Of a stretch of 64,000 nucleotides of DNA, positions 44,417 through 54,520 are shown in pieces. Every line of letters starts with the position of its first letter. Positions within the stretch are counted from its first letter, which is position 1. The notes under the pieces are model-generated. The model saw nothing but the letters and a program-made list of their open reading frames with translations. It was not told where the DNA came from and searched no databases. Source of the DNA: Triatoma infestans (taxonomy: Eukaryota; Arthropoda; Insecta; Hemiptera; Reduviidae); assembly GCA_011037195.1 (NCBI GenBank), contig JAAEAF010003382.1, positions 1-64,000 on the forward strand, written 5' to 3'. Position numbers and translations under genes: made by a program.

Positions 44417-44479
44417 AGCACTTTCGATTTTATGATTTTTTTAATTTATTTAAATCTCGCCTTTAATAATATTCCTGCT
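43076..44479. other. AT-rich, no gene
   Basis: Simple repeats: G-run after (GT)n at 43661-43682, T-run 44152-44170, (AT)n(GT)n at 44380-44418. Nothing else recognised. Confidence 0.45.
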
Positions 44480-44930
44480 TTGTCATATGCTCTGTACGGA
44501 ATATTGGCCATGCGCGTCTTACTGCCCAATATTTTTCTATTAAAATAAGATTATCTGTAGATTTCCTTAGGTCCCGTAGTGCTGGACATACAGTAAATGT
44601 AGCGCGATCATTTCCTCCTGATACGTAAGAGTGGGAGTTGACTGATCCTATTCTTCTTGCAAGTGATTTTTGAGGATGTCGTGTCCTAAAAAGTGTTACT
44701 ACTTCTCGTCGGGTCAAGTGGAGAGATTTTCCCTCCACGGTCTTCGTGCACATCTATTGCCTCTGCTTATGGCTGCATATCGTTTCGCTTTCATGGCAAC
44801 CTTGATCTGTCTTTTGGCAGTTTGTATACAGGGATGGTTGGTCTGGCTGCTCCTTATTCGCACCTTCTTTTGCCAGCTTGTTCAGTTCTTCATTATCGCG
44901 GATAAATATTTCAAACTATATAGAAGGATA
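44480..44930 (-). pseudogene. LINE-D: RNase H end and C-terminal region
   Basis: The minus strand gives IRDNEELNKLAKEGANKEQP (end of RNase H, from IRGNEEADKLAKEGA-type sequence, ~44905-44850). After a frameshift comes a C-terminal region (SLHLTRREVVTLFRTRH, RRIGSVNSH, CPALRDLRK) ending at ~44463. The knuckle cysteines are mostly lost. It is a different subfamily from LINE-A and LINE-B. Boundaries are approximate, with no duplication found. Confidence 0.65.
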
Positions 44931-45699
44931 AATATAGATATTATAGATAAAAGATTCTTCCACTTCCGTTATGCTCTGCAATAGCTAAGACATTAATGCA
45001 AGAACTGCTGATGTTTGGAGGGTTTCCTTTTGCCTGTGGCCAAGACCTATCATACTTTGAGGCCTTTTTTCTCATGGATATAAAACTATGCACACTGATG
45101 AATAGCAACTATACTTTTACTACAAGCTTGTCCAATTTATCAAACATTTAGTATAGGAACAAGATCCGGAACCAAACAAAGCCGGTGTTAAATTTAGTTT
45201 AGTAGTCCACATTTCTAACAATTCTGTTTTCGCTGCACCAGATTTCTAAAAAAATAAATATAATTAGCAACGTTTTACCTGTGGTTAAACTCCGCACATT
45301 ATATTCAAAATGAGTCATCATAATCACATGTTCGAATGGAGACAACATTCCACCACTGTAGGAAGCTCATTAGTAACTTCATGACATCCACTTAGAGATG
45401 TTAAGATTTCACTCATTTCCCTAGAAAGTTAAGGTAAGGGATTTTGAGAAGTATTCTGACAGCAGATTCTCGTCGAATAGTTTTACGTCATTCATAACTT
45501 CAGTTCAACCACACTCCTATACCATCACTCTATTGCCTATGCCATATAAGGTTTACAATTTATACTTCTAGTAAATAGTCCTTGAATTTAGTTTTCCTAC
45601 TAGGGACTCCATTACACTGTTTAAGGAACAAAGATCTTAATCAGAAAGAGCGAACATAGTGCAAAAGTTCTGCCAAATAACTCATTTATAAAAAAAGAA
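44931..45699. other. No gene recognised
   Basis: Unique sequence of moderate AT content, without long open frames. Confidence 0.4.
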
Positions 45700-45868
45700 A
45701 GGCGACATGATAACTGAGTGCGGACCGCAAAGCTGAGTTTATTCTAGTTTATTATGGGTTCGATTCCCGGTCTTAGTCTTAATTATTATTTTTTGTTAAT
45801 CCCCCTCCGTTCACGACATATGACCGAAATTGGACGTAAAGCCTGCCTGAAAAGAATAGTGTAATAGA
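45700..45868 (+). mobile_element. SINE-2 variant with a different head
   Basis: The tail (CCCTCCGTTCACGACA, GACCGAAATTGGACGTAA, AGCCTGCCTGAAAAG) matches SINE-2. The B box is GGGTTCGATTCCCGG. The head before it (GGACCGCAAAGCTGAG) does not match the Thr-like head and may be another tRNA or heavy decay. Confidence 0.5.
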
Positions 45869-46308
45869 TTGCCGGTTTTGCAGGCAAAAAATATATGGCA
45901 ATCCGCCCAGTACTGTGTCACTTAACACATTACACGAGTCTTAACGCACCTCCCCCACTTCAAGTTGTTCAAGTTCACCATCATGGGGTGAAAACTAGAT
46001 CTGCCGATCTCAACCCTTAGGAAATCTGGAAGGAGAATTATAAGCGATACAGGAGAAGTTTCCACAAATTTATAAAAAGTACTAGCTAATGTTAGAGCCT
46101 TGAAAACAGTCTTGTCTTCAAAAAAGCATCAACAAACAACAACTCTGCCATTTCAGTTTTTTAACGCTACCAATTTTCTATATCAGTACTGTATGTAAAG
46201 TCCTTTCAGCAATCTCATTCTCAGTTAATATATCATGTTCAGTCTGTGTTCTGTTTCTCATTTCTCTTGTCCAATCAATAGGCATTATTTCACTTTCTCT
46301 TATTTTTT
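45869..46308. other. No gene recognised
   Basis: Unique sequence. The last part (CACTTTCTCTTATTTTTTAC) repeats the start of family H just before a full copy. Confidence 0.4.
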
Positions 46309-47320
46309 ACTTTCTCTTACTCCTAGTAAGAGGAAGTATTGTAATCGTGTCAAATTTTCGATATCGAATTTTCACCGGAAATATCGTTTTGAGGTCCCCT
46401 GAGTCCAAAAAAAGTGGTTTTTCGCAAATGTTGTTTGTGTGTGTGTGGTATTGTGTGTTGTGTGTGGTGTGTATGTTGTATGTGAACAGCATAGCTCAAA
46501 AACGAAAAATCGTAGAAGGTTGAAATTTGATATTCCGTTTAGGGGTCACCATGGGATCTGACTGTACGTTATCTGTCAAAATTCCTCAACCGGAAGTACC
46601 ACTTTACTAGTTGGATTTTTTACTTTTTTGCAATTTTCTCAAAAATGGCTCCGACGATTTTCTTTAAACTTTAAACATCAACCACACATACAAAGAGCTA
46701 CAACTTTTATTAGAAACATTTCTCCGGGAAAATGCATTGAAGGGCACTTTTGGGGAGGGGTGGGTTAGGTTTCCATCTAAAGTGCTATTTCAGTTTATTA
46801 GACAATTCTGCCATCTAAATAATGTTAATTAGAATTAAATATGTTGCTGAAATTCTGAGTTTGAAAAAAATCGGATAACCGGAAGTGCGTTTACTTTACC
46901 ACTTTACTAAATGATTTATTCACTTTTTCGCAATTTTCTCAAAAATGGCTTTGACGATTTTTTTGAAACTTTGTATATAAACTAAACATGCAAAGATCTA
47001 CAACTTTTATCTAAAACATTTCTCTGGGAAATTTCTTTTAAGAGCACTTTTATGGGAGGGGTGGGGTTAGATTTTCATCAAAGTGTATCTAGTTCATTAT
47101 ACAATTCTATCATCCAAACATAATTAGTTAGAAATAAATAGATGGCTGAAATTCCGAGTTTCAAGAAAATTAGTAAACCGGAAGGGCGTTTTTACTGAAC
47201 AGTTTTTTCAGTTTTCGACGAATTTCATTAAATTTGGTACACAAACTATAAAATTTGTCAATTATCGTTTTGAGAACTGGAGTAAGAGAAAGTTGTGTGA
47301 GTGTTTCACACCAGATTTTT
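46309..47320 (+). mobile_element. Family H full-length reference copy
   Basis: Best copy for structure. ACTTTCTCTTACTCC at 46309-46323; hairpin CTCTTACT-CCT-AGTAAGAG; CACCGGAAATAT; (GT)n with interruptions at 46435-46480; AACAGCATAGCTCAAAAACG. Two monomers start at CCGGAAG 46590 and 46879, and a third marker lies at 47178 (spacings 289 and 299). The 3' repeat GGAGTAAGAGAAAGT is at 47279-47293, the hairpin GTGTGA / TCACAC at 47295-47311, then CAGATTTTTT. Non-coding. The layout recalls Helentron-associated (HINE/INE-1-like) elements. Confidence 0.85.
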
Positions 47321-48797
47321 TCTTTTGTTTTCTCTTAGAAAAGAATACAAAGAGCTCACTTTTATTAATAAATTTTAATCGCCATGCTTATTTGGTAAAT
47401 AATGAGGACTTCCGCAAATTTTAAAATTGTAATTAAATACTTTATTCTACCAACAAATAGTATTAAACGAATATTACAAGTTAAATTGGCGTTTTGTGTA
47501 AATTAATGGATTTTTCTCTTGCATGGATTTACCAATGGATTTTGGTGAATCTAGTAACAAAGCAGAGATTTAGAGTTATTTTTCCATCGCATTTTATAAG
47601 CACGAAGTGAAAGAAAAGATATTTTTTGACTGGTTCAAATTTAAGTACAAAAATACAGTTGTTCCTTGTACAGACAAACGAACAAAATAGAAAAATTGAA
47701 ATTTGATCACCAACATGTAGAGGGTGGTGACAAAAAAAGAAAAAGAAAAAAAAGACAACTGTTGAGAAGTATTCCAAAAAAAAAAAAAAAATCAACAAAT
47801 TCAAATATAAACCCAAGGCAAATTTCAATATTTTATTTAAATTAAAAAAACAAAAAAAATATTACGATTCAAGTTCATTTCGAAGATATCTATTAAATTG
47901 AAACATAAAACCTATATTTCTTCACTAATGACATTAACTTAATTAAATTTTAAATATATTACGTATGATATATAAAATGGTAGCCCACCTCCCTAGGCTA
48001 ATTAAATTTATTTGTTGTGGTGATGTCTCAGATGCTAATTACATTTATGTTCTGTTATTGTATTAATACAGTAACACCTCTTCTTAAAAATAATTTTATT
48101 TTATAGTTTAGGTAAGTATTCATTTCAAATCTATCTACAATATAATATGACCTTGATTGATTTAAAATGTGGCGTTATTTTACGCAATGCTTCATTTCCA
48201 TTTTTATTTATTTTTTTTATATTTTAAATTAACTACTAATTATAAATCCAAACCACAAAATAATTTATTTTTATTTTGTAATTAATATTTATTTTATTTC
48301 ATTTTTTTTTTTTTCTATTACAGGTAAGTTTACACAAATTTTGTGGTGCTTTTACAATTTATGGTTGAAGTCTGTATTTATAATAATGGATTTTCTCTGA
48401 TCACTGTGTGAGTATAACATTAATTTTTTTTATGATTATCATAATATAATTTGTTGATAGTTTGTTGTAAAGATTCGTTTTTCAAGCTTTTGTAATAATT
48501 AATAATTAATGATATAAAAGTGAGGTAATTGCTGATTATTATCGAATTTATTGTGTTGCACGCTCGTTGTCGAGTTACTTAGTTCTTTTTGATATTCGCC
48601 GCGGCGATATTATTCACCTAAAATGGGGGGGGGGGGAATTCTGCAGTATGTTTCCGCACAGTACGCGCAGTGTTTTGTACTTTCAAGAGAATGGCTCCAA
48701 CGATTTTTTTGAAACTTCGTATCTAAACATGCAAAGATCTACAACTTTTATCTAAATGTATTCAACAAAATGTATTCAATTGTTTAATAATTGTAAT
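47321..48797. other. AT-rich; isolated family H monomer piece at 48676-48775
   Basis: Mostly low-complexity AT. At 48676-48775 the phrase GAATGGCTCCAACGATTTTT and ATGCAAAGATCTACAACTT is a piece of a family H monomer, without ends. A G-run is at 48626-48636. No gene. Confidence 0.45.
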
Positions 48798-48950
48798 AAT
48801 GGGCTTTAGTAAAATTGGAATATTGAAATTACCCTATTTGTTTTTTTGTCTTTTTTTTTTAACAAGATTTTCATTTTCAAATTTATTAGGTTGTTATAAA
48901 AATTTTAAAAAAAGGTTTTATGTATAAAAGCAGCTTTATCTAAAATTAAA

Positions 48951-49104
48951 TAGGAGTAAGAACTCCTAGTAAGAGGAAGTATTGTAATCGTGTCAAAATT
49001 TTCGATATCGATTTTCACGGAAATATCCGTTTTGAGGTCCCTGAGTCCAAAAAAGTGGTTTTTAGCAAATGGTCTGTGTGTGTGGTGTGTGTGTGTGTGT
49101 GGTG

Positions 49105-49139
<35 letters not shown>

Positions 49140-49960
49140 GTGTATCTGAACAGCATAGCTGATAAACGAAAAATCGCAGAAAGTTCAAACTTGATATTCC
49201 GTTTCGGTATCACGATGTGATCTGACAGCACATTATCTGTCAAAATTCCTCAACCGGAAGTACCACTTTACTAGTTGGATTTCTTACTTTGCGATTTTCT
49301 CAAAAATGGCTCGGACGATTTTCTTTAAACTTCAAACATCAATCACACATACAAAGAACTACAATTTTATTTGAAACATTTCTCCGGGAAAATGTATTGA
49401 AGGGCAGCTTCTTAATAATGTTAATTAGAATTAAATATATTGTTGAAATTCCGAGTTTGAAAAAAATCGGATAACCGGAAGTGCATTTACTTTACCACTT
49501 TACTAAATGATTTATTTACTTTTTCGCAATTTTCTCAAAAATGGCTCCAACGATTTTTTTGAAACTTCGTATCTAAACATGCAAAGATCTACAACTTTTA
49601 TCTAAAACGTTTCCCTGGGAAAATTCATTTAAGGGCACTTTTAGGGGTGGGGTGGGGTTAGATTTTCATTAAAGTGCTATCCTAGTTGATTATACAATTC
49701 TATCATCCAAACATAATTAGTTAGAAATAAATAGATGGCGGAAATTCCGAGTTTCAAGAAAATTAGTAAACCGGAAGTGCGCTTTTACTGAACAGTTTTT
49801 TCAGTTTTCGACGAATTTCAGTAAATTTGGTACACAAACTATAAAATTTGTCAATTATGATTTTGAGAACTGGAGTAAGAGAAAGTTGTGTGAGTGTTTC
49901 ACACCAGATTTTTTTTGTTTTGTTTAGAAAGTCATGTGAGTGATACACACTAGATTTTTT
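48951..49960 (+). mobile_element. Family H full-length copy with duplicated 3' hairpin
   Basis: 5' hairpin region at 48951-48985, (GT)n with TATGTATG at 49074-49143, monomers at 49254, 49476 and 49772 (the first internally deleted), 3' repeat and hairpin to 49918. A second hairpin-like 3' end (AGAAAGTCATGTGAGTGATA, CACACTAGATTTTTT) follows at 49927-49960, suggesting two tandem 3' ends. Confidence 0.8.
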
Positions 49961-50457
49961 TAATTTGTTACAAGTTTTTTAAAGTTTGCACACAATTATT
50001 AATACCAAAATGTTGCCGTATCACTTTAGTTGGTTATATTTTTCTGATAAAATTGATTTTCATAATTGTAATCTAGTTTCATTTTTAATGTAATCTAGAT
50101 TGCCATCGTCTCCTATTGGATAATAAAAGCAATTTAAATGTGTTGTAAAAAGTTGCCCTTCTTTTTTTCAATTATTATTTAAGTATATCCTATAAATTTT
50201 AATTATTAAAGCGTCATGCCGTAATTAGAATTAAGTAAACGTGCTTCTACTAACAAATATGGAATATACTATAGAATGTTGGGTGTTTAAACATTCACAA
50301 TACGTGTAATTGTATTGTGTGCGGTTTGTGAAAACTTTTAGATATTGTGTCAGAAAATACACCAGGTGTTTACGTTGAATAATTAAATGGTATTAACTAA
50401 CAGTACTCTTGAATACACAATACCAATCCCCCAAGATACCGAGATACATACTTAAGG
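49961..50457. other. AT-rich, no gene
   Basis: Unique sequence between the family H copy and the second copy of the 150-bp repeat. Confidence 0.4.
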
Positions 50458-50739
50458 ATGGGCTTTAGTAAAATTGGAATATTGAAATTACCCTATTTGT
50501 TTTTTTAAGTCTTTTTTTTTAACAAGATTTTCATTTTCAAATTTACTAGGTTGTTATAAAAATTTTACAAAAAGGTTTTAAGAATAAAAGCAGCTTTATC
50601 TAAAATTAAATATAAAAACGCTTATTTGGATTCTATTCTAGCAAAATATAATCGTTCATTTCTACCACCTTCATACACCTTTTCTGCAAGCATTTCCACT
50701 ATCATTTCTTTGGTTTTGATGCGAACAACTCCTCGCATC

Positions 50740-50921
50740 CTAATAGCATAGGCCGTTGGACCACCTGGGAGCCCCCCCCCCAATTCCACAGTTCGGTTAA
50801 GGACAGGATAGGGGGAGGGTCTCCAACTAGGGGGGTGCCACAATAGATCCTTGGGGTGTCGCGGTGGCGTAGGCTGAGTAGCCATTCCCCCGGTAGAATC
50901 TATCTATCTATCTATCTATAG
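50740..50921 (+). mobile_element. Retroposon 3' end with (TATC)n tail
   Basis: A GC-rich block (CACCTGGGAGCCCCCC, GTGCCACAATAGATCC, GCGGTGGCGTAGGCTGAG) ends in (ATCT)n at 50898-50919. GC content and a microsatellite tail mark a LINE or SINE 3' end. The CACAATAGATC phrase is shared with the type B SINE-1 tail. Class uncertain. Confidence 0.5.
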
Positions 50922-50999
50922 GCCGTAAGTTTCAAAATGCCGTCCTTTTGAGAAAAAGACCGCGATCAGATGGTACAATACCCGGGCTATAGCAAAGTT

Positions 51000-51268
51000 G
51001 ATGGAAAACGCTTACTCCCTTCAGCTCTGCTAATTTTAAGAATTAAACCTATGGCGCAATAGCTCATGAAGGAACAAGGCTTACCCGAAGGTGTTTGGGG
51101 GGGCGGTTCCCTCGCCGTTTTGTTCTGACATTCCCTGCCTAGGTGCGCTACCAACTTTAGTAACTTCCCACTTTTTCTCACGATGTTGGGTCACAACTAC
51201 CGGGAATCGAACTCAGGATTCTCGCACCAAACGCGAATGCGCTAACCATTGGAACAATGCTTGAGGGC
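51000..51268 (-). mobile_element. SINE-3 with tRNA-Gln-like head
   Basis: Minus-strand head: CAATGGTTAGCGCATTCGCG (A-box region), loop GTTTGGT, GCGAGAATCC, B box GAGTTCGATTCCCGG (~51190-51204). The body includes AGTTGGTAGCGCACCTAGGC and a C-run (51098-51105). The head closely matches 54446-54520. No duplication found. Confidence 0.6.
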
Positions 51269-51574
51269 CTCATAACAACATTACTTAACTTAACTTTACA
51301 TCAAAACCTCTTCAGGATCCGAGAAGAAGATTGCGGGCAAAATATGTTTAATCGCTGCTTTACTAAATATTTTATATTAGAGGGAGTAGATTATCCTTTA
51401 CGACCTAAAAGATATTCAGTGGTCTCTTTGGTTGTCAGTGTCTATACATAGATGTATAATGTCTGTAAAGTGTCCACAAAATGTACATTATTGTATTGAG
51501 TTAATGAGTGAGTTAGTATAATTCTAGAGTATAATGGGGTTGTTGAAGGAGAGAAATGGTCTGGTTTGAATTAA

Positions 51575-51850
51575 TTAACAAAATATGGTTAACACTGTAT
51601 ACCATCATAAGTGATACTCACTGCCTGGACTTTACACTTGAAATGATTGAGTATGGTAGAGTGGTAAAGGGTAATGACACGTAGTGAATGGCGAGTGACC
51701 TCATTTGTATGAACTGTGTTACATCTATCTCCCGTCGCTGTATTTATGTGGTTCTCCCACTCTAGTCCGAGAGAGTGGTCTTGTCATTTTGTCTCTCTTT
51801 CTCTGCTACGAATACTCACTTTGGATACTATTACATAGAATGAACTAGAG
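51575..51850 (-). mobile_element. LTR-like segment (family P), inverted partner of 53150
   Basis: On the minus strand CCACTCTCTCGGACTAGAGT, then a TATA-like ACATAAATACAGCGACGGG, later CACTCGCCATTCACTACGTG and GTGTAAAGTCCA align with 53236-53420. A TATA box followed by a conserved leader without coding capacity fits an LTR promoter. Ends not fixed. Confidence 0.55.
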
Positions 51851-52007
51851 TTTACTTTTGGGTATATTCAAACCCAAATAGTTGCACACATGTATTATCT
51901 CTTTACATAGGTCCTATATTTTAAGGACGTATATTATATTTTTAGCGTATCGGTTTTATAAAGCACACTCCAGTGTAAAGCAGAGTCTAGCAGTGTTGTT
52001 CTGCATT

Positions 52008-52110
52008 TAGATTTTTTTTCTTTCTAGGAGCCCGTATAGCACATATTATCTGGTGATGGGCAGTGTTGTCTGGAACTTGAAAACATTTCAGGGAGGCCTG
52101 TATTTGTTGT
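52008..52110 (+). mobile_element. SINE-1 core fragment
   Basis: TTCTTTCTAGGAGCCCGTAT, TATCTGGTGATGGGCAGTGT and TGTCTGGAACTTGAAAACAT match the SINE-1 core. Neither head nor tail is recognisable. Confidence 0.55.
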
Positions 52111-52519
52111 GTGTAGTGTTTGAGGTGTCCGGATGGTCAGAGTTACAACCCCAAAGAAATAGCTAATCAAACACGAACGGTGGGTGAAAGCATTACCATA
52201 CTGGCGAACAGTATTATTTCGATTAATTAAAAACCGTGCTACTTTATAAACTCTCCATAGTTATTCAGTATAAAGTTCAGTGATACAGCTCTGCCGCCTG
52301 AATCAACACAAAATGCAAAACACTTTCAAAATTCCACCAAACGCAAAGCATGATTTTTCCCCCCTGAATTTGACTATCGTCTCGTTGGGCTTCATGTTTT
52401 TCAAAATTAGCATATTTAATCACTTATAATTATCATTTTTCACAATCGGTCACCTTTTGTGTTTTGGAGACTATTTGTACACATTGATACGTCATTTGGC
52501 TTGGCGTCGGCCTGACAAA

Positions 52520-52740
52520 TCATGATCACGTATTCTTGGTCTTCCAATTCCGGTCATTCTCGTTTTCTGAGATGGTGGCTCAGTGTGGCGATTGAAGCTC
52601 CTACTTATTTATTGCAGAAGCTCCTATCTTCGAGATGCCGATCCTTCATACTTTCCAGCAATTTCTCATCATCGCCAACCGAAGGATGGCCTGATTTTGG
52701 CTCATTTAAGACTGCTGTCGTTCGCACTTTTATTGAAACA
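52520..52740 (-). pseudogene. mariner-like transposase N-terminal fragment
   Basis: The minus strand reads LNEPKSGHPSVGDDEKLLES, then MKDRHLEDRSF and after a shift LSHHLRKREFRNWKTKNT. This resembles the second HTH of mariner transposases (KPRSGRPS..D..LLE, then a helix with HLH-type spacing). No catalytic residues are present. It differs from the mariner at 30812. Confidence 0.5.
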
Positions 52741-53060
52741 TTTTTTCCAGGAATATTTATTTTTTTTAGGGATTTGTGGGGTACAGTAAAGTTAAGCATG
52801 CTCTGAAGTATCACTTCAGTACTATGTAGAAACGTTGCTAGAATTCCAAATTCAACGAATATCGGTAATAACTGGAAATACGCCTTTATTGAAGACGTTT
52901 TTGAGATTTTTCGGACTTTTGTCGAAAACAACGATACAACCATTTCCTTGAAACTTAGAATGGTAACTGCACCTGCACAAATAAAACCTCTTTCTTTTAT
53001 TAGAAACATTTTTCTGAAAACAAATTGTTTTTAGCTTGTTTTTTTAGTGATTTTGTGGCG
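52738..53060 (+). mobile_element. Family H diverged monomer
   Basis: ATTGAAACATTTTTTCCAGG, TATCACTTCAGT and GTAATAACTGGAAATACG match the older monomer type also seen at 20195 and 58555. Confidence 0.5.
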
Positions 53061-53149
53061 TTAAATTTTTATAAATTTATATGGGACTGGTTTTAATGTT
53101 ATTGGCGCTTTTTTCTGGTCTATAATGTACTTTATAAGGAACTTTTACT

Positions 53150-53530
53150 ACCTGCTTCGATAGATGTAGGTCCTTCTCCACTACGTATATGTAACAGCAA
53201 CCAAAGAGAGTAAAGAGAAGAGAAACAAACCCAAACCACTCTCTCGGGCTGGAGTGGGAGAAACTGTATAAATACAGCGACGGGCAGTCCATAGGAATAC
53301 AGTTCAAGAGACAGTTCAACACAGTTCACTATAGTTCATCATCTCGCCAATCACTTCGTGCCATTTCATACCACTCTACCTTAACCATTCTCTATTGTAA
53401 AGTCCATACAGACTGTGTCTCTTTATTATTATTGTACATAGTTCACCAGTGTTAACCCTGCCTTCTTATTTCATCAACCAGTCCTAAATTCTCTCCACCT
53501 AACACATCCGTTATATATACGTATATTTAG
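53150..53530 (+). mobile_element. LTR-like segment (family P)
   Basis: CCACTCTCTCGGGCTGGAGT, a TATA box in CTGTATAAATACAGCGACGG (53259-53278), CTCGCCAATCACTTCGTGCC, TTGTAAAGTCCATACAGAC, and CCAGTGTTAACCC. It is shared with the minus-strand segment at 51575. No coding region. Promoter and leader of an LTR retrotransposon is my best reading. A host promoter duplicated in inverse is the alternative. Confidence 0.5.
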
Positions 53531-53544
53531 AAAAAAATTAAAAG

Positions 53545-53590
53545 CCCGGGACATGTCGGCCACTGGTGTCATCATCAGCCTATAAAATGT
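53545..53590 (-). other. Degenerate hammerhead-like motif
   Basis: The minus strand reads GGCTGATGA, an extra T, GACACCAGTGGC as stem II, then CGACATGTC with self-complementary ACATGT. Two As of GAAA are missing. CC after the predicted cut could pair with GG before the core. A relic of another Penelope-type ribozyme. Confidence 0.4.
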
Positions 53591-54445
53591 GTACATATTA
53601 TACGTGTTTATTTACATGGATTATTTGAAGTACCTTATATTTAATATTAATAGAATTAAGGCATTAATTAGACACTAGTATGTTTCATTTACTTGGGATA
53701 ATAAATTTATTATTTTACTAACGCTTTGGTTTTTTCCTCATTTGTATTTCTTATTTTTGTAATTAATGAATAACTGTTTAAACAATTGTAAATTAACATA
53801 TAGTAATAATACATTATAATATTTGTTAGAAATTTTAGATGTGTGTCGGGTTATAACTAACAATTTTAATGATAATGGTTTCTGAGAATAATATATTACA
53901 GCCGGTCTTATAATTTATTCAAAACGCTTTGTTCTATTTATTTGGAATTCACATTATTTTGAAAACATTTATTAATATAAAGCCATTCCATTGGCTTATG
54001 TTTGTATCTTTGTCTATAATTTGGGAATGGGAATTTTGTAATTAGATTGATGTTGGTGTTTTTATCGCTAATTAGACCCTAGAGTTGTGTTTTTTTTTTC
54101 CTCGGTGTCTCTTAATTGTTTATATTTTTTTTTTGGTTCCTTGTGTCTTGTTCGACTCTTGCTATAAGATATATATATATGGTTTTGTTGTATTTTTAAT
54201 CAATCATATTTTTTGCTGGATACACTACTACTGCACTATAATAGTGTCGTACACTATTGAAATCTTTATAATAACACGTGTTTTTTTTTTAGATTTCCTT
54301 AATTGTTTAGTAGAAATTCAATTTACATCCATATATCCTGTTAACTTTTTATAAGGAATTATATTTTCATCGTAATTAATTTTTTAGGTTCATCTTCTGA
54401 AGTAAAGTCATATTTCATTTATTTTATATATTTATTTTTTTTTTT
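53591..54445. other. AT-rich, no gene
   Basis: Low-complexity AT sequence. An 89-codon open stretch (54085-54354) is Phe/Ile/Tyr-rich and likely chance. Confidence 0.45.
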
Positions 54446-54520
54446 ATACCTATGGCGGAATCGAACCCTGATTTCTCGCACCAAAGGCGAGTGCGCTAGC
54501 CACTAGACCAACGCGTGAAG
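54446..54520 (-). mobile_element. SINE-3 head (tRNA-Gln-like) followed by A-run
   Basis: The minus strand has TGGTCTAGTGGCTAGCGCAC, anticodon stem CTCGC / GCGAG with loop CTTTGGT (TTG, Gln), then B box GGGTTCGATTCCG and soon an A-run. The acceptor stem does not pair. Either a SINE-3 lacking its body or a retroposed tRNA. Confidence 0.6.

Larger units (their letters stand above)
48798..50611 (+). repeat. ~150-bp direct repeat flanking a family H copy
   Basis: 48798-48948 and 50458-50611 are near-identical (GGGCTTTAGTAAAATTGGAA, then CCCTATTTG, ACAAGATTTTCATTTTC, AAAAGCAGCTTTATCTAAAA), differing by a few substitutions and indels. They lie ~1.66 kb apart around a full family H copy and ~500 bp of unique sequence. 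Too long for a target-site duplication, and with no TG..CA ends. Confidence 0.75.

Noticed and set aside
44348..44984. Plus-strand frames at 44670-44984 as a membrane protein
   Set aside because: They are antisense to LINE-D RNase H and C-terminal sequence, which explains the composition.
47529..47828. 99-codon minus-strand frame as a membrane protein
   Set aside because: Phe-runs come from an A-run on the plus strand. No start context or homologous motif.
48798..50611. LTR retrotransposon bounded by the 150-bp direct repeats
   Set aside because: The repeats lack TG..CA ends, target duplications and an internal coding region. The interior is a family H copy.
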